10,915 nucleotides of DNA from Bacteroidia bacterium (GCA_016764115.1 JAESSM010000163.1:3320-14234), one strand, 5' to 3'. Shown: positions 1-7,146, counted from the stretch's first letter. The notes: generated by a model not told the origin, from the sequence alone. Program-made: numbers and translations.

Positions 1-482
1 TTTTTCATTCTGCCGGTAATTCCTTTGATCATCCATGTATCATTAAAATCGTATTTCACATGCAATCCCTTCAATGCATAGTCAAGTCCCAAACCCCTTT
101 CTTCATATGATCTGAAAGTTAATCCACTGCCAAATTGATCGTAAATATTACCTGCAGTAATAGTCAGCTTATCAATTTTCTTTCTTAATGACCAATAACC
201 AATACCATGGTCAGAATATGCATCATTTGGATTGAATAAATTCGAGTTATTAAAAAGATCATATCGCAATCTGGCATCAAAATTATCCTTGCTATAATTT
301 ACCGTAAACCATCCTTCACCTCCTGATAAATAATTATCGTATAATTTATTGTTGAAAGCACCGATTTTCGGATCACGATCATAAAAATTATAATTCATCA
401 TTAAATCACCGGAAACTTGTGCGAAAAGGCTAGAAGAACTTAAGAAAGCTAAGGCAATAAGAACAGACCTTTTTAGTACCAT
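1..482 (-). CDS. Putative outer-membrane beta-barrel protein, DUF6029-like (C-terminal part missing)
   Basis: The reading frame is open from an ATG at 482 to the left window edge, giving about 160 residues; the rest lies outside. It begins with a clear signal peptide (MVLKRSVLIALAFLSSSSLFA, cleaved before QVSGDL). The mature part has alternating aromatic and polar stretches (MMNYNFYDRD, GWFTVNYSKDNFDARLRYD, LTITAGNIYDQFGSGLTFRSYEERGLG written here in pieces only as an outline), as expected of strands of an outer-membrane barrel. The GNIYDQFGSGLTFRSYEER segment near residues 110-128 resembles, from memory, the Bacteroidota DUF6029 family, whose function is unknown. The start lies 4 bp after the stop of the upstream T9SS cargo gene on the same strand, so the two are probably one transcript. 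A porin or other barrel family is possible; the barrel nature is more certain than the family name. Confidence 0.65.
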   Translation of the reverse strand, partial: MVLKRSVLIALAFLSSSSLFAQVSGDLMMNYNFYDRDPKIGAFNNKLYDNYLSGGEGWFTVNYSKDNFDARLRYDLFNNSNLFNPNDAYSDHGIGYWSLRKKIDKLTITAGNIYDQFGSGLTFRSYEERGLGLDYALKGLHVKYDFNDTWMIKGITGRMK

Positions 483-486
483 TTAG

Positions 487-1191
487 TTAGTTTCTTATGA
501 AAGATTTGGTGAGAATATTATTGTCCTGATCTTTTATTTTAATGAAATACAAGCCGTTAGGTAAATGCTCCACCGAGTATTCCAGTTTTCCGTTTGCATC
601 CATCTTGTCCAATTTTTTACCTAAGATATTGTAGATTTCAATAATATTCGTTTCCTTAGAATTATAATCTATGGTAAGCACATTGGAAACAGGATTTGGG
701 TAAACGTTGAAGTTATCATGATTTATTTGTGCAATCTCAACTCCGGTTGCGTAAGCTTTAGCTTGATAAACCAATATTGTGGTATCATTTGGGTTATTTA
801 TGTTTCGAACCATTAATTCAAGGAATCCTTCTCCTGCAATTCCTCCCATGTAAAAATGCGCATTTAGTATACCCGATTTACCACTTGAAAGGTCAAATTG
901 AGCCTCTTTTACATCTGTATTGTAGCACATAGTGATATCGCATATTGCAACTTGCCATGTACCTAGTTCGCTTCCAATTTTGGTCCAAGTATAAGTATTG
1001 GTTGAATCAGAAACATTCATCATGTCAATGTCTACAACTACTTCAAAGTAGTCAGCAATTCCCCAATGATATACGGTGTCATTTAATGCGACAGTCTTAC
1101 TGGTTACCTTTTCTGTTAAAGTAAATGAATTAGAAGCTAGAATCAAGCTACCAAATGAGGAGAAAATTATTAATAGAAGAACTTTTGTCAT
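487..1191 (-). CDS. Small secreted T9SS cargo protein (type A sorting domain), tandem paralog 1
   Basis: This encodes 234 residues from the ATG at 1191. A longer frame extends upstream to 1245, but its extra residues are charged and would bury the signal peptide, so the inner start MTKVLLLIIF is preferred. Residues 1-20 form the signal peptide. Residues about 21-150 are a beta-rich domain I cannot assign to a named family. It carries YHWG near residue 41, TYTW near 66 and AICDITMCY, whose Cys84 and Cys89 may pair as a disulfide. Residues about 160-234 are a T9SS type A sorting domain (VYPNPVSN, EIYNILGKKL, LPNGLYFIKIKD, KSFIRN), so export through the Por secretion system to the surface or medium is inferred. 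It is clearly homologous to the neighbour at 1373-2086 over the whole length. The barrel-protein gene follows after 4 bp. The molecular function is unknown. Confidence 0.9.
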   Translation of the reverse strand: MTKVLLLIIFSSFGSLILASNSFTLTEKVTSKTVALNDTVYHWGIADYFEVVVDIDMMNVSDSTNTYTWTKIGSELGTWQVAICDITMCYNTDVKEAQFDLSSGKSGILNAHFYMGGIAGEGFLELMVRNINNPNDTTILVYQAKAYATGVEIAQINHDNFNVYPNPVSNVLTIDYNSKETNIIEIYNILGKKLDKMDANGKLEYSVEHLPNGLYFIKIKDQDNNILTKSFIRN

Positions 1192-1209
1192 CTTAACTTT
1201 AGAACTTCT

Positions 1210-1217
1210 CAAAATTA
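1210..1217 (-). promoter_or_regulatory. Candidate -7 promoter box for the 487-1191 gene
   Basis: The minus strand reads TAATTTTG, an exact match to the Bacteroidota -7 consensus TAnnTTTG. It lies 18 bp upstream of the ATG at 1191, which would give a leader of roughly 10-15 nt. No good -33 TTTG is present at the expected spacing, so support rests on the -7 box alone. The nearby palindrome at 1238-1251 would sit just upstream of it. Confidence 0.4.
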
Positions 1218-1237
1218 ACGGATTTACTTGTAATTTA

Positions 1238-1251
1238 ATAATCATGATTAT
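1238..1251. promoter_or_regulatory. Perfect 14-bp palindrome, possible operator
   Basis: ATAATCATGATTAT is its own reverse complement. It lies about 20 bp upstream of the candidate -7 box at 1210-1217, in the -35 to -50 zone of the putative promoter for the T9SS gene at 487-1191. This position would suit a dimeric regulator, but AT-rich palindromes arise by chance in such sequence, so an operator role is only a suggestion. Confidence 0.25.
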
Positions 1252-1262
1252 AATAGTTTTTA

Positions 1263-1284
1263 GATTAAATTATATTATTTAATC
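1263..1284. repeat. AT-rich 22-bp near-perfect inverted repeat
   Basis: Two arms of 11 bases beginning GATTAAAT match as reverse complements at 10 of 11 positions with no loop. It lies between the two tandem T9SS paralogs. It has no GC-rich stem and no T-run, so it does not look like a normal intrinsic terminator. It may be a binding site or chance AT-rich symmetry. Confidence 0.25.
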
Positions 1285-1355
1285 CGTCCTTTATCTACTA
1301 ATTAATCATGGCTTTAAGATAAAAGTTAAGAGTGGCTTGAAGTTGATAGTGGCTT

Positions 1356-1372
1356 GTAAAAGACTTTTTTAC
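1356..1372 (-). terminator. Weak AT-rich hairpin after the 1373-2086 gene
   Basis: GTAAAA at 1356-1361 and TTTTAC at 1367-1372 are inverted repeats immediately beyond the stop codon of the minus-strand gene. The stem is short and almost entirely A-T, so termination strength is doubtful. The downstream paralog at 487-1191 could therefore be partly co-transcribed. A 9-bp direct repeat, AGTGGCTTG, lies next to it at 1331-1339 and 1348-1356. Confidence 0.25.
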
Positions 1373-2086
1373 TTAGTTTCTTACAAAAGACTTGGTATGA
1401 ACTACACCCTGACTGTCCTTAACCTTAATAAAATATAATCCTGTTGGAAGGTCAGTGATATTATAAATTGTGTTCTTGTTAAGTTTAATAGTACTTAATT
1501 TTTTCCCAAGAATATTATAAATTTCTACGTCATTTATTTCATTATCATCAAATGAAATATTTATGTAATCACTTGCCGGACTTGGATAAACTTCAAAATC
1601 ATAAGTACTTAATTGCGAGTCGCCAATTCCTGTTGGATAAGCAGTTACTTTATAGATAATCGTGGCTAAATCGGTTGTGTCAGAAGCGTTAAAGACGTCC
1701 AAATCTAAAATTCCTTGTCCGGCAGCTCCACTAGGATAAAAGTGAGCATTGATTATACCCTGCTCACCGGCACTTAAAGTAAAGCTCTTTTCTGTAACAC
1801 TTGATAAATAGCAATTGTTTTTATCACAAATCGCAACCTCCCAAAGGTTGGTCATGTTTTCTTTATTCTTGATCCATGTATAGGTAACATCTGCATTGCT
1901 ATCATTGGTAATATCTAGTTCTACTACAATATCGAATTTTGCTACACCTCCCCAATAATAAGCCGTATCGTTAGAATTCACAACATCTCCGTTATGATGG
2001 ACTTTTAAGCTAAAAGTATTTGCTATTAAAACATTTACACTGGCAATCAGCGTGATAAGAAATAAAGTTTTAAGAGTTCTTTCCAT
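1373..2086 (-). CDS. Small secreted T9SS cargo protein (type A sorting domain), tandem paralog 2
   Basis: This encodes 237 residues from the ATG at 2086. Residues 1-22 are a signal peptide (MERTLKTLFLITLIASVNVL). Residues about 23-155 form the same unassigned beta-rich domain as the downstream paralog, with YYWGG near 43, TYTW near 68 and AICDKNNCY carrying Cys87 and Cys92. The shared spacing of four residues between the two cysteines suggests a conserved disulfide loop. Residues about 163-237 are the T9SS sorting domain (VYPSPASDY, EIYNILGKKL, LPTGLYFIKVKD, TKSFVRN); the usual PNP is PSP here. Export to the cell surface is inferred from the domain. The gene is followed by its paralog on the same strand after 181 bp, so they arose by tandem duplication. 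A good promoter lies at 2121-2152. The role is unknown. Confidence 0.9.
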   Translation of the reverse strand: MERTLKTLFLITLIASVNVLIANTFSLKVHHNGDVVNSNDTAYYWGGVAKFDIVVELDITNDSNADVTYTWIKNKENMTNLWEVAICDKNNCYLSSVTEKSFTLSAGEQGIINAHFYPSGAAGQGILDLDVFNASDTTDLATIIYKVTAYPTGIGDSQLSTYDFEVYPSPASDYINISFDDNEINDVEIYNILGKKLSTIKLNKNTIYNITDLPTGLYFIKVKDSQGVVHTKSFVRN

Positions 2087-2120
2087 GATAGCAGTTTTTA
2101 GGAAATTACATTTCTAGTAA

Positions 2121-2152
2121 CAAATATAGGGCTTTTAACGTAAAATGCCAAC
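2121..2152 (-). promoter_or_regulatory. Bacteroidota-type promoter for the 1373-2086 gene
   Basis: The minus strand has TATATTTG at 2128-2121, an exact TAnnTTTG -7 box. GTTG, 3 of 4 to the -33 TTTG box, lies 20 bp upstream at 2152-2149. The -7 box is 34 bp before the ATG at 2086, leaving a leader of about 30 nt. Confidence 0.6.
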
Positions 2153-2165
2153 CTTTTTAAAGTAA

Positions 2166-2196
2166 TTTTAAAATACCTATTTTTTCACTAAATTAG
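2166..2196 (+). promoter_or_regulatory. Weak candidate promoter for the 2236-4257 gene
   Basis: TTTT at 2166-2169, then 19 bp, then TAAATTAG at 2189-2196. Each box is one base off the Bacteroidota consensus TTTG / TAnnTTTG, but the spacing is right. It lies 39 bp upstream of the preferred ATG at 2236 and is divergent from the promoter at 2121-2152. The AT-rich background makes such near-matches common. Confidence 0.3.
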
Positions 2197-2235
2197 CCTT
2201 TTAATTCACTCAACTGACACTAAAAATTGCATTTC

Positions 2236-4257
2236 ATGTATAGTAAATTATCCTTAAAGTATGTAATTCCAATTTTTTCATTATTATTTATGATAAATAG
2301 TGGAATTTTATTTGCTGGAAACACGTTTCCTTGCCAGGGAGCTACCGTATTTATTGAAGGGTTTGATGCAGATAGTATTCCTGCAGGCTGGCAAGTGTAT
2401 GATGTTGATTCATTAACTCCGAATGATAAAATTACCTGGAGAGGATACTGGCAAATTAAAGACGTTGATGGTGACAATATTGTTGCCAATACTTCATATT
2501 ATAGTCCAGTTGGATCTTCTAATGACTTTTTGATCACTCCTGCTATTATTCTTCCTAGCCAGGCAGCATGTTTATCGTTCGTTGCAAAATCGAAAGATGC
2601 GAAGTGGTTAGAATCCTATGAGGTAAGAATTTCTACTTCAGTTCCTTCTGTGACAGATACTTTTAGTTCTTCACTATTCGCCAATACCGCACTGTTTGAT
2701 GAGAACAGCGAAGAATCAGATTGGACTACTCATACCATTGACCTTTCTGCTTACGCTGACGATACTGTATATATTGCATTCTGGCATAACGCAAATGATA
2801 AAATTGCCATTTATTTGGATCAAGTGATGATTACCACTCCAAATGCATTAGATGTAGCAATGACCTCCCTAGATATGGATAATAATATCGCACAAGGATC
2901 TTACGATGTGAAAGGGTCATTGGAAAATATTGGTTCTTCAACCATCACTGAATTGAATGTCAATTGGCAGTTGGATAATGGTTCAATACAGACAGATAAC
3001 TTAACAGGTTTGAGCATTGCTCCATATAGTTCTTATGAATTTACCCATTCAAAGCAATTTACATTATCTGATGCTGGAGCGTATTCAATTACTGTGTGGA
3101 CAGACAACCTGAATTCACAGAGTGATGGAAATGTAGTAAATGATACATTAATACATTATGTTTCTATCAGTAATGGAGAATCAACATATAAGAGAATGTT
3201 AATCGAAGGATATACCGGAGCATGGTGTGGTGTATGTACAGATGGGGATTACAGGATCGACACACTTCATAAAAACCATGAAGATAAAACAATAATTACG
3301 CAAGTACATTATTTGGATGCTATGGAAATAGATGAGTCACAAGGACTTATTGACGACTATGGAAACCAATTTCCAGCTATATCAATTGATAGGATTACCT
3401 GGAAAGATATTGATGATGATAAGGATGGTAAGCTTGACACAATTGTCGCTATAAGTAGAGATTTTTGGGATTCAAAAATAACCGAACGGTTAAATGCAAC
3501 AGCTCCGGTTGATATAAGTATGACCAAGACTTATAATTCTACCACAAGAGAGTTGAGTGTTTCTTTAACTGCTGATTTTGTAGACTATGTGGTAGGGGAT
3601 GTTAGGTTTTTAGCATGGATCAAGGAAAATATTGTTACTGGAACAGGAAATGGTTATGATCAACAAAACTTCTATAATGACCATCCTCAATACCCAAATC
3701 ATCCTATGAAAGGATTGGGCCACCCAATTGTTGGCTATGAACACCTGGATGTGATCAGGGAACTTCCACTTGGTGCGTGGGGTGAAGAAGGATCAATTCC
3801 TTCTAAATCATCACCTGATGACAATGCTGTCACTAAAACGTTTACATATACTATCCCATCTACTTACGATGAATCACTGATACGTGTAATTGGTGCAGTA
3901 TATAGACACGATGATGATAAATCCAGTAGAGAGATCCTCAATGCTACCATAGGTACAATTTGGACTACTGGTGTTAATGAACCAAAAGGAAGCTTCTATT
4001 CTCCTAAGGTGACTGTTTATCCAAACCCGGTTAAGGGACTGTCTTCGGTAGAGTTTAATTTGGATAATACTTCTAATGTTGCGGTAGACATTTATAATGC
4101 TTTAGGTCAAAAGTTGATTAGGTTAAAAGAGGGAACATTAACTTCAGGTAATCATGTTTTATATTTTGATGCTACCGAAGTTCCAAATGGACTTTACTTT
4201 GTTAGCGTTAATGTTGACGGATCAAACTCTATGAGTAAGTTCATAGTTTCGCATTAG
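2236..4257 (+). CDS. Large T9SS cargo: choice-of-anchor J, CARDB-like and Omp28-type thioredoxin-like domains
   Basis: This encodes 673 residues from the ATG at 2236. A TTG nine bases earlier is in frame but unlikely. Residues 1-28 are a signal peptide. Residues about 38-201 look like a choice-of-anchor J / cleaved-adhesin domain (FIEGFDADSIPAGW, SSNDFLITPAI, WHNANDKIAIYLDQV). Residues about 205-315 resemble a CARDB-type immunoglobulin fold (DVAMTSLDM, NIGSSTITELNVNW). Residues about 319-580 resemble Omp28-related thioredoxin-fold proteins: MLIEGYTGAWCGVC places Cys331 and Cys334 like a thioredoxin CxxC. A DxDxDG loop (Asp393, 395, 397) may bind calcium. Residues about 590-673 are the T9SS sorting domain (VYPNPVKG, DIYNALGQKL, VPNGLYFVSV). 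It is probably a surface-anchored or secreted protein; adhesin, redox or carrier roles are inference. The inverted-repeat element follows 26 bp after the stop and may end its transcript. Confidence 0.88.
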   Translation: MYSKLSLKYVIPIFSLLFMINSGILFAGNTFPCQGATVFIEGFDADSIPAGWQVYDVDSLTPNDKITWRGYWQIKDVDGDNIVANTSYYSPVGSSNDFLITPAIILPSQAACLSFVAKSKDAKWLESYEVRISTSVPSVTDTFSSSLFANTALFDENSEESDWTTHTIDLSAYADDTVYIAFWHNANDKIAIYLDQVMITTPNALDVAMTSLDMDNNIAQGSYDVKGSLENIGSSTITELNVNWQLDNGSIQTDNLTGLSIAPYSSYEFTHSKQFTLSDAGAYSITVWTDNLNSQSDGNVVNDTLIHYVSISNGESTYKRMLIEGYTGAWCGVCTDGDYRIDTLHKNHEDKTIITQVHYLDAMEIDESQGLIDDYGNQFPAISIDRITWKDIDDDKDGKLDTIVAISRDFWDSKITERLNATAPVDISMTKTYNSTTRELSVSLTADFVDYVVGDVRFLAWIKENIVTGTGNGYDQQNFYNDHPQYPNHPMKGLGHPIVGYEHLDVIRELPLGAWGEEGSIPSKSSPDDNAVTKTFTYTIPSTYDESLIRVIGAVYRHDDDKSSREILNATIGTIWTTGVNEPKGSFYSPKVTVYPNPVKGLSSVEFNLDNTSNVAVDIYNALGQKLIRLKEGTLTSGNHVLYFDATEVPNGLYFVSVNVDGSNSMSKFIVSH

Positions 4258-4283
4258 CCAAACAATGCAATCGATCAATAGAA

Positions 4284-4414
4284 GAGGCTGCCTTAAAAGT
4301 TTATTTCCCTGTCATCCTGAAGAATGAAGGATCTTGTTACATATTGATAATCAGGAAACAAGATTCTTCACTACGTTCAGAATGACATAGTTTTTTGGCT
4401 TTTTAGACAACCTC
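4284..4414. repeat. Palindromic REP/MITE-like element, copy 1
   Basis: This 131-bp element has outer inverted ends GAGGCTG (4284-4290) and CAACCTC (4408-4414), extendable by two A/T pairs to AAGAGG...CCTCTT. Inside is a long imperfect hairpin: left arm 4310-4338 starting TGTCATCCTGAAG, right arm 4357-4387 ending CAGAATGACA, and an 18-base loop. The right arm is two bases longer, with a few mismatches. The 80-bp core at 4309-4388 recurs in reverse orientation at 10190-10269 with only two differences. There is no coding capacity and no obvious target duplication. The overall shape is that of a non-autonomous mobile element or REP-type palindrome; the hairpin may also terminate transcription from 2236-4257. 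Confidence 0.85.
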
Positions 4415-4456
4415 TTTAATTTTTTGAAAAGCTATTTATCTTTTCAAGTATCAATA

Positions 4457-4897
4457 ATGGAATTTAGGTTAAGAAATTGTAATGTAAAAGATGTATCTAT
4501 TACTTACGATATCAAAAAAAATGCGTTAAAAAGATATATTGAAGATACTTGGGGTTGGGATGAGAATTTTCAGTTAAAGTATCATAAAGAAAAGTTTAAG
4601 GTTGATAATACCAAGTTGATCATTGTTGGGAATCAGGAGGTCGGGTTGTTAACTGTGATTGATCAGAGAGATATGATCTTTATAGAGAACGTATTAATTA
4701 TCAAAAAATATCAATCTAAAGGAATTGGAAAAACATTGATTATCCAGATTATCGATAAAGCGATTAAAACTAAACGAGACATCCTGCTTGAAGTACTTAA
4801 AGTTAACAAAAGAGCGATGGACTTTTATGAGCGATTTGGTTTTAAGGTTATAGATGAAACAAATACTAAATATAAACTCAAGCTATGTGTGCAATAA
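4457..4897 (+). CDS. GNAT-family N-acetyltransferase
   Basis: This encodes 146 residues starting at ATG 4457 (MEFRLRNCNVKDV). An in-frame TTG at 4424 would add 11 residues but lies almost against the repeat element, and GNAT proteins typically begin at the inner position. The acetyl-CoA binding motif A is visible as VLIIKKYQSKGIGKTLI, with Gln86-x-x-Gly89-x-Gly91 (the Q/R-x-x-G-x-G/A signature, residue numbers approximate). Motif B follows as VLKVNKRAMDFYERFGF with Asn117 and Tyr124, the usual positions of the GNAT Asn and the catalytic or CoA-contact Tyr. It should transfer an acetyl group from acetyl-CoA to an amine in the cytoplasm; the substrate cannot be told. It stands alone between the repeat element and a shared terminator, and no strong promoter is visible in the 42 bp between the repeat and the start. 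Confidence 0.9.
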   Translation: MEFRLRNCNVKDVSITYDIKKNALKRYIEDTWGWDENFQLKYHKEKFKVDNTKLIIVGNQEVGLLTVIDQRDMIFIENVLIIKKYQSKGIGKTLIIQIIDKAIKTKRDILLEVLKVNKRAMDFYERFGFKVIDETNTKYKLKLCVQ

Positions 4898-4926
4898 AAA
4901 AAGGAGACCAATTTGGCCTCCTTTTT
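4898..4926. terminator. Bidirectional intrinsic terminator between convergent genes
   Basis: AAAAAGGAGACC (4898-4909) pairs with GGCCTCCTTTTT (4915-4926), with one A/C mismatch and a 5-base loop. A-runs on one side and T-runs on the other give a U-tract in both directions. It begins right after the stop of the GNAT gene and lies 20 bp beyond the stop of the minus-strand gene at 4947, so it can serve both. Confidence 0.85.
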
Positions 4927-4946
4927 CTTTACCGAGTCTTCTTAAA

Positions 4947-7025
4947 TTATTTAATTACACTCATATCATGAACTCCTAATACAGTTCCTTGTTCGTCAAT
5001 TAAACGATACAAATAAGAACCAGCATCAAGGTTATTAGTATTTAAAGTGATTTGATCTTGTCCTTTTATTACTTTTTCCTTTAGAACCACTCTTCCAGTT
5101 ACATCTAATATTTCGATGTAGCCATTTGACTCCAAGTTATTAAGCGTAATACTTGTTTGGTCATTAGATGGATTTGGATAGTTTTGGCTCAATATAGTCA
5201 AGTTCTTCATCTGCTTGTCAAATTCTTCAGTACTAGTTACGTCACTAAACCAATCATGAACTGCTTGTACAATTTCCTCTTTTACAAGATCATTCTGAAC
5301 CATTTCTATGCCAATACCTAAATAGAACGTTTTATAGTTGCCTGATGTGCCCCAGTTAATATTTCTAACTGCTGCAACATCATTAACATCGTCATTATAG
5401 TAAAGTACATTTTGAGCATTACCTGTTGCGACAATTTCGTCAGGGTAGTAATTATCTGAATTAGTTGATTTATATATTTTAGTATCTATATCCGAGCTGT
5501 TTAATGATCCAAATACAGCATCACTTGAATTAGCTCCAATGTATGTAGCAGTTGATAATGCGTCTTGTAAATAAGTTGTTTGCAGGTAATTAGTATAAAA
5601 TGTTCGTGCTTTTACTCTGGATGTATCTCCGCCTGTCATATCATGAACTTCCCAGCCAATATCTTGTCCTGAAAGAAATAAACGACCTCCATTATCCAGG
5701 TGTTTAGTTATGGCATCAGCAATATCATCGGTCATAGCAGCACTGCTCCAACCCGCATTGTAATAAATATTGTTCACCATGAATAATTCATCATTTTTTA
5801 TGGCATCTATCATTACACTTGTGTTTGTGAATGCATGAGAAGAATTTCCTGCTGCTGTAAAACCGTCTTTAAATTCTCCTGTAATGTCATTGTCTCCACT
5901 TGTGTCAAGGTTCGGGTCGAGATTTACAACCAAGTCAGTTATTCCCGAAATAACAGTTACTGATTCACTAATTGCTAAACTGTTTGGGTTGTCTATTGAT
6001 TCTACAGTAAGTGTAAAGTTACTTAATGCTGCAGTGTTACCAGGTGTTACATTTATGGAATAATCTGCAGAAGAAGCATTTGATAATGTAATTGTTGCAT
6101 CTTCAGTATAAGTCGTTCCATCAACAGTTATCGTTGCAGTCCAATCAGTTGGTGCGTCATGTGAAAGAGAAACTTTATACTGTTCATCACTAGTGCTTGT
6201 AGAGGTAAAAGTTCCTTTAAATTTGCGAATATGTCCTGAATAGCTGTTTTTAAATGGTGATGAAGTTCCGGCTATATTTGCAGTAGGATCAATGCTTGAA
6301 CCAGAGTTGTAAACATATTTGTTATTATCATTTTGAACAAATGCAATTACATATATAGAGTCTTCATCCCAACCAGAATCTAACTCATATGTATATTTGA
6401 ATTCAACTGAACTACCTTGAGCTGCAGGGGTATAAGCCTCACCGTCTATTGAAGGAAGCATTTTTCTAAATACATTCGGGAAGAAAGATTCTCCATTACT
6501 ACCAGGCGCAGAGGAGTATGAAATTTCTTTTTCCACTACAGCAACTCTTAATCTTAAATCTCCTGAAGTTACAGACGCATCTTCGGTGGTTATTTTTACA
6601 GTTACATTTCTATATGTGGAGCCACTATCAACTTCTGAAACGGTCATTGAAATATAACTTCCTTTATCAGCAATGTCATCAATGATAGTTTGGCTAACAG
6701 ATGCTGGGCCTCCATCAAATTCATTTCCATGATGCATTGAAGGCACTCCAGTTACACCATAATAGCTTACTCTTTGATCAACATCAGAGGCAACCGGTAC
6801 ATACATTGGGTCGTCACTACAAGGCCATGATGGATGGTAAGAAATATGATGGATCTTACCCCAATTAAAGGCCAGGATATTGTCCTGAAAATAAGGATTT
6901 TGTGAGGCACATGGGCCACAACATGTATTTGTGAAATGTTCAAATAACACAAATTTCTTTGAAGATTGAGCAAAAACACCTGTTGCTACAAATACTGCTG
7001 TTAGAAGTAGAATTGTTTTTTTCAT
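4947..7025 (-). CDS. Omp28-related thioredoxin-like T9SS cargo protein with glutamine-amidotransferase-like middle region
   Basis: This encodes 692 residues from ATG 7025. Residues 1-20 are a signal peptide (MKKTILLLTAVFVATGVFAQ). Residues about 24-235 resemble Omp28-family thioredoxin-fold proteins: FVLFEHFTNTCCGPC gives Cys36-Gly-Pro-Cys39, the thioredoxin CGPC, with an extra Cys35. GVTGVPSMHHG near 90-100 looks like the cis-proline loop. Residues about 280-370 look like an immunoglobulin or CARDB-like beta domain. Residues about 380-595 (FMVNNIYYNAGW, LDNGGRLFLSGQDIGWEV) resemble the amidotransferase-like fold seen in some T9SS proteins, without a clear catalytic triad. Residues about 610-692 are the T9SS sorting domain (SQNYPNPSNDQTSI, EILDVTGRVV, DAGSYLYRLID). 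It is inferred to be secreted or on the surface. No -7 box was found upstream. A redox role is plausible from CGPC but unproven. Confidence 0.88.
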   Translation of the reverse strand: MKKTILLLTAVFVATGVFAQSSKKFVLFEHFTNTCCGPCASQNPYFQDNILAFNWGKIHHISYHPSWPCSDDPMYVPVASDVDQRVSYYGVTGVPSMHHGNEFDGGPASVSQTIIDDIADKGSYISMTVSEVDSGSTYRNVTVKITTEDASVTSGDLRLRVAVVEKEISYSSAPGSNGESFFPNVFRKMLPSIDGEAYTPAAQGSSVEFKYTYELDSGWDEDSIYVIAFVQNDNNKYVYNSGSSIDPTANIAGTSSPFKNSYSGHIRKFKGTFTSTSTSDEQYKVSLSHDAPTDWTATITVDGTTYTEDATITLSNASSADYSINVTPGNTAALSNFTLTVESIDNPNSLAISESVTVISGITDLVVNLDPNLDTSGDNDITGEFKDGFTAAGNSSHAFTNTSVMIDAIKNDELFMVNNIYYNAGWSSAAMTDDIADAITKHLDNGGRLFLSGQDIGWEVHDMTGGDTSRVKARTFYTNYLQTTYLQDALSTATYIGANSSDAVFGSLNSSDIDTKIYKSTNSDNYYPDEIVATGNAQNVLYYNDDVNDVAAVRNINWGTSGNYKTFYLGIGIEMVQNDLVKEEIVQAVHDWFSDVTSTEEFDKQMKNLTILSQNYPNPSNDQTSITLNNLESNGYIEILDVTGRVVLKEKVIKGQDQITLNTNNLDAGSYLYRLIDEQGTVLGVHDMSVIK

Positions 7026-7117
7026 TTTGTTATTAGTTTAATAATCACCTTGATAAGCCAGTTATAGTAGAAGTTACTGGAAATTGGGCTATAAAAATAG
7101 GCTTTTTTCGATTAAAT

Positions 7118-7141
7118 ACCAAGAATGCAGTGTCCCTTGGT
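7118..7141 (-). terminator. Weak hairpin after the radC-family gene
   Basis: ACCAAG (7118-7123) and CTTGGT (7136-7141) are inverted repeats 5 bp past the radC stop on the minus strand, with a 12-base loop and no strong U-run. It may mark the end of the transcript but is weak. Confidence 0.25.
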
Positions 7142-7146
7142 TGACA

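Noticed and set aside
1076..1282. Open plus-strand frame of 68 residues
   Set aside because: It is antisense to the start of the T9SS gene with its signal peptide and has no recognisable domain or start context.
2220..2489. Open minus-strand frame of 89 residues opposite the large T9SS gene
   Set aside because: It is a shadow of the signal peptide and first domain of the 2236-4257 gene on the other strand.
4309..4388. Possible CRISPR-type repeat
   Set aside because: There are only two copies in the window, inverted and 5.9 kb apart, with no regularly spaced repeats or cas genes.
4437..4444. TATCTTTT as a -7 box for the GNAT gene
   Set aside because: It is one base off the consensus and has no -33 box at 19-21 bp; too common in this AT-rich sequence to count.
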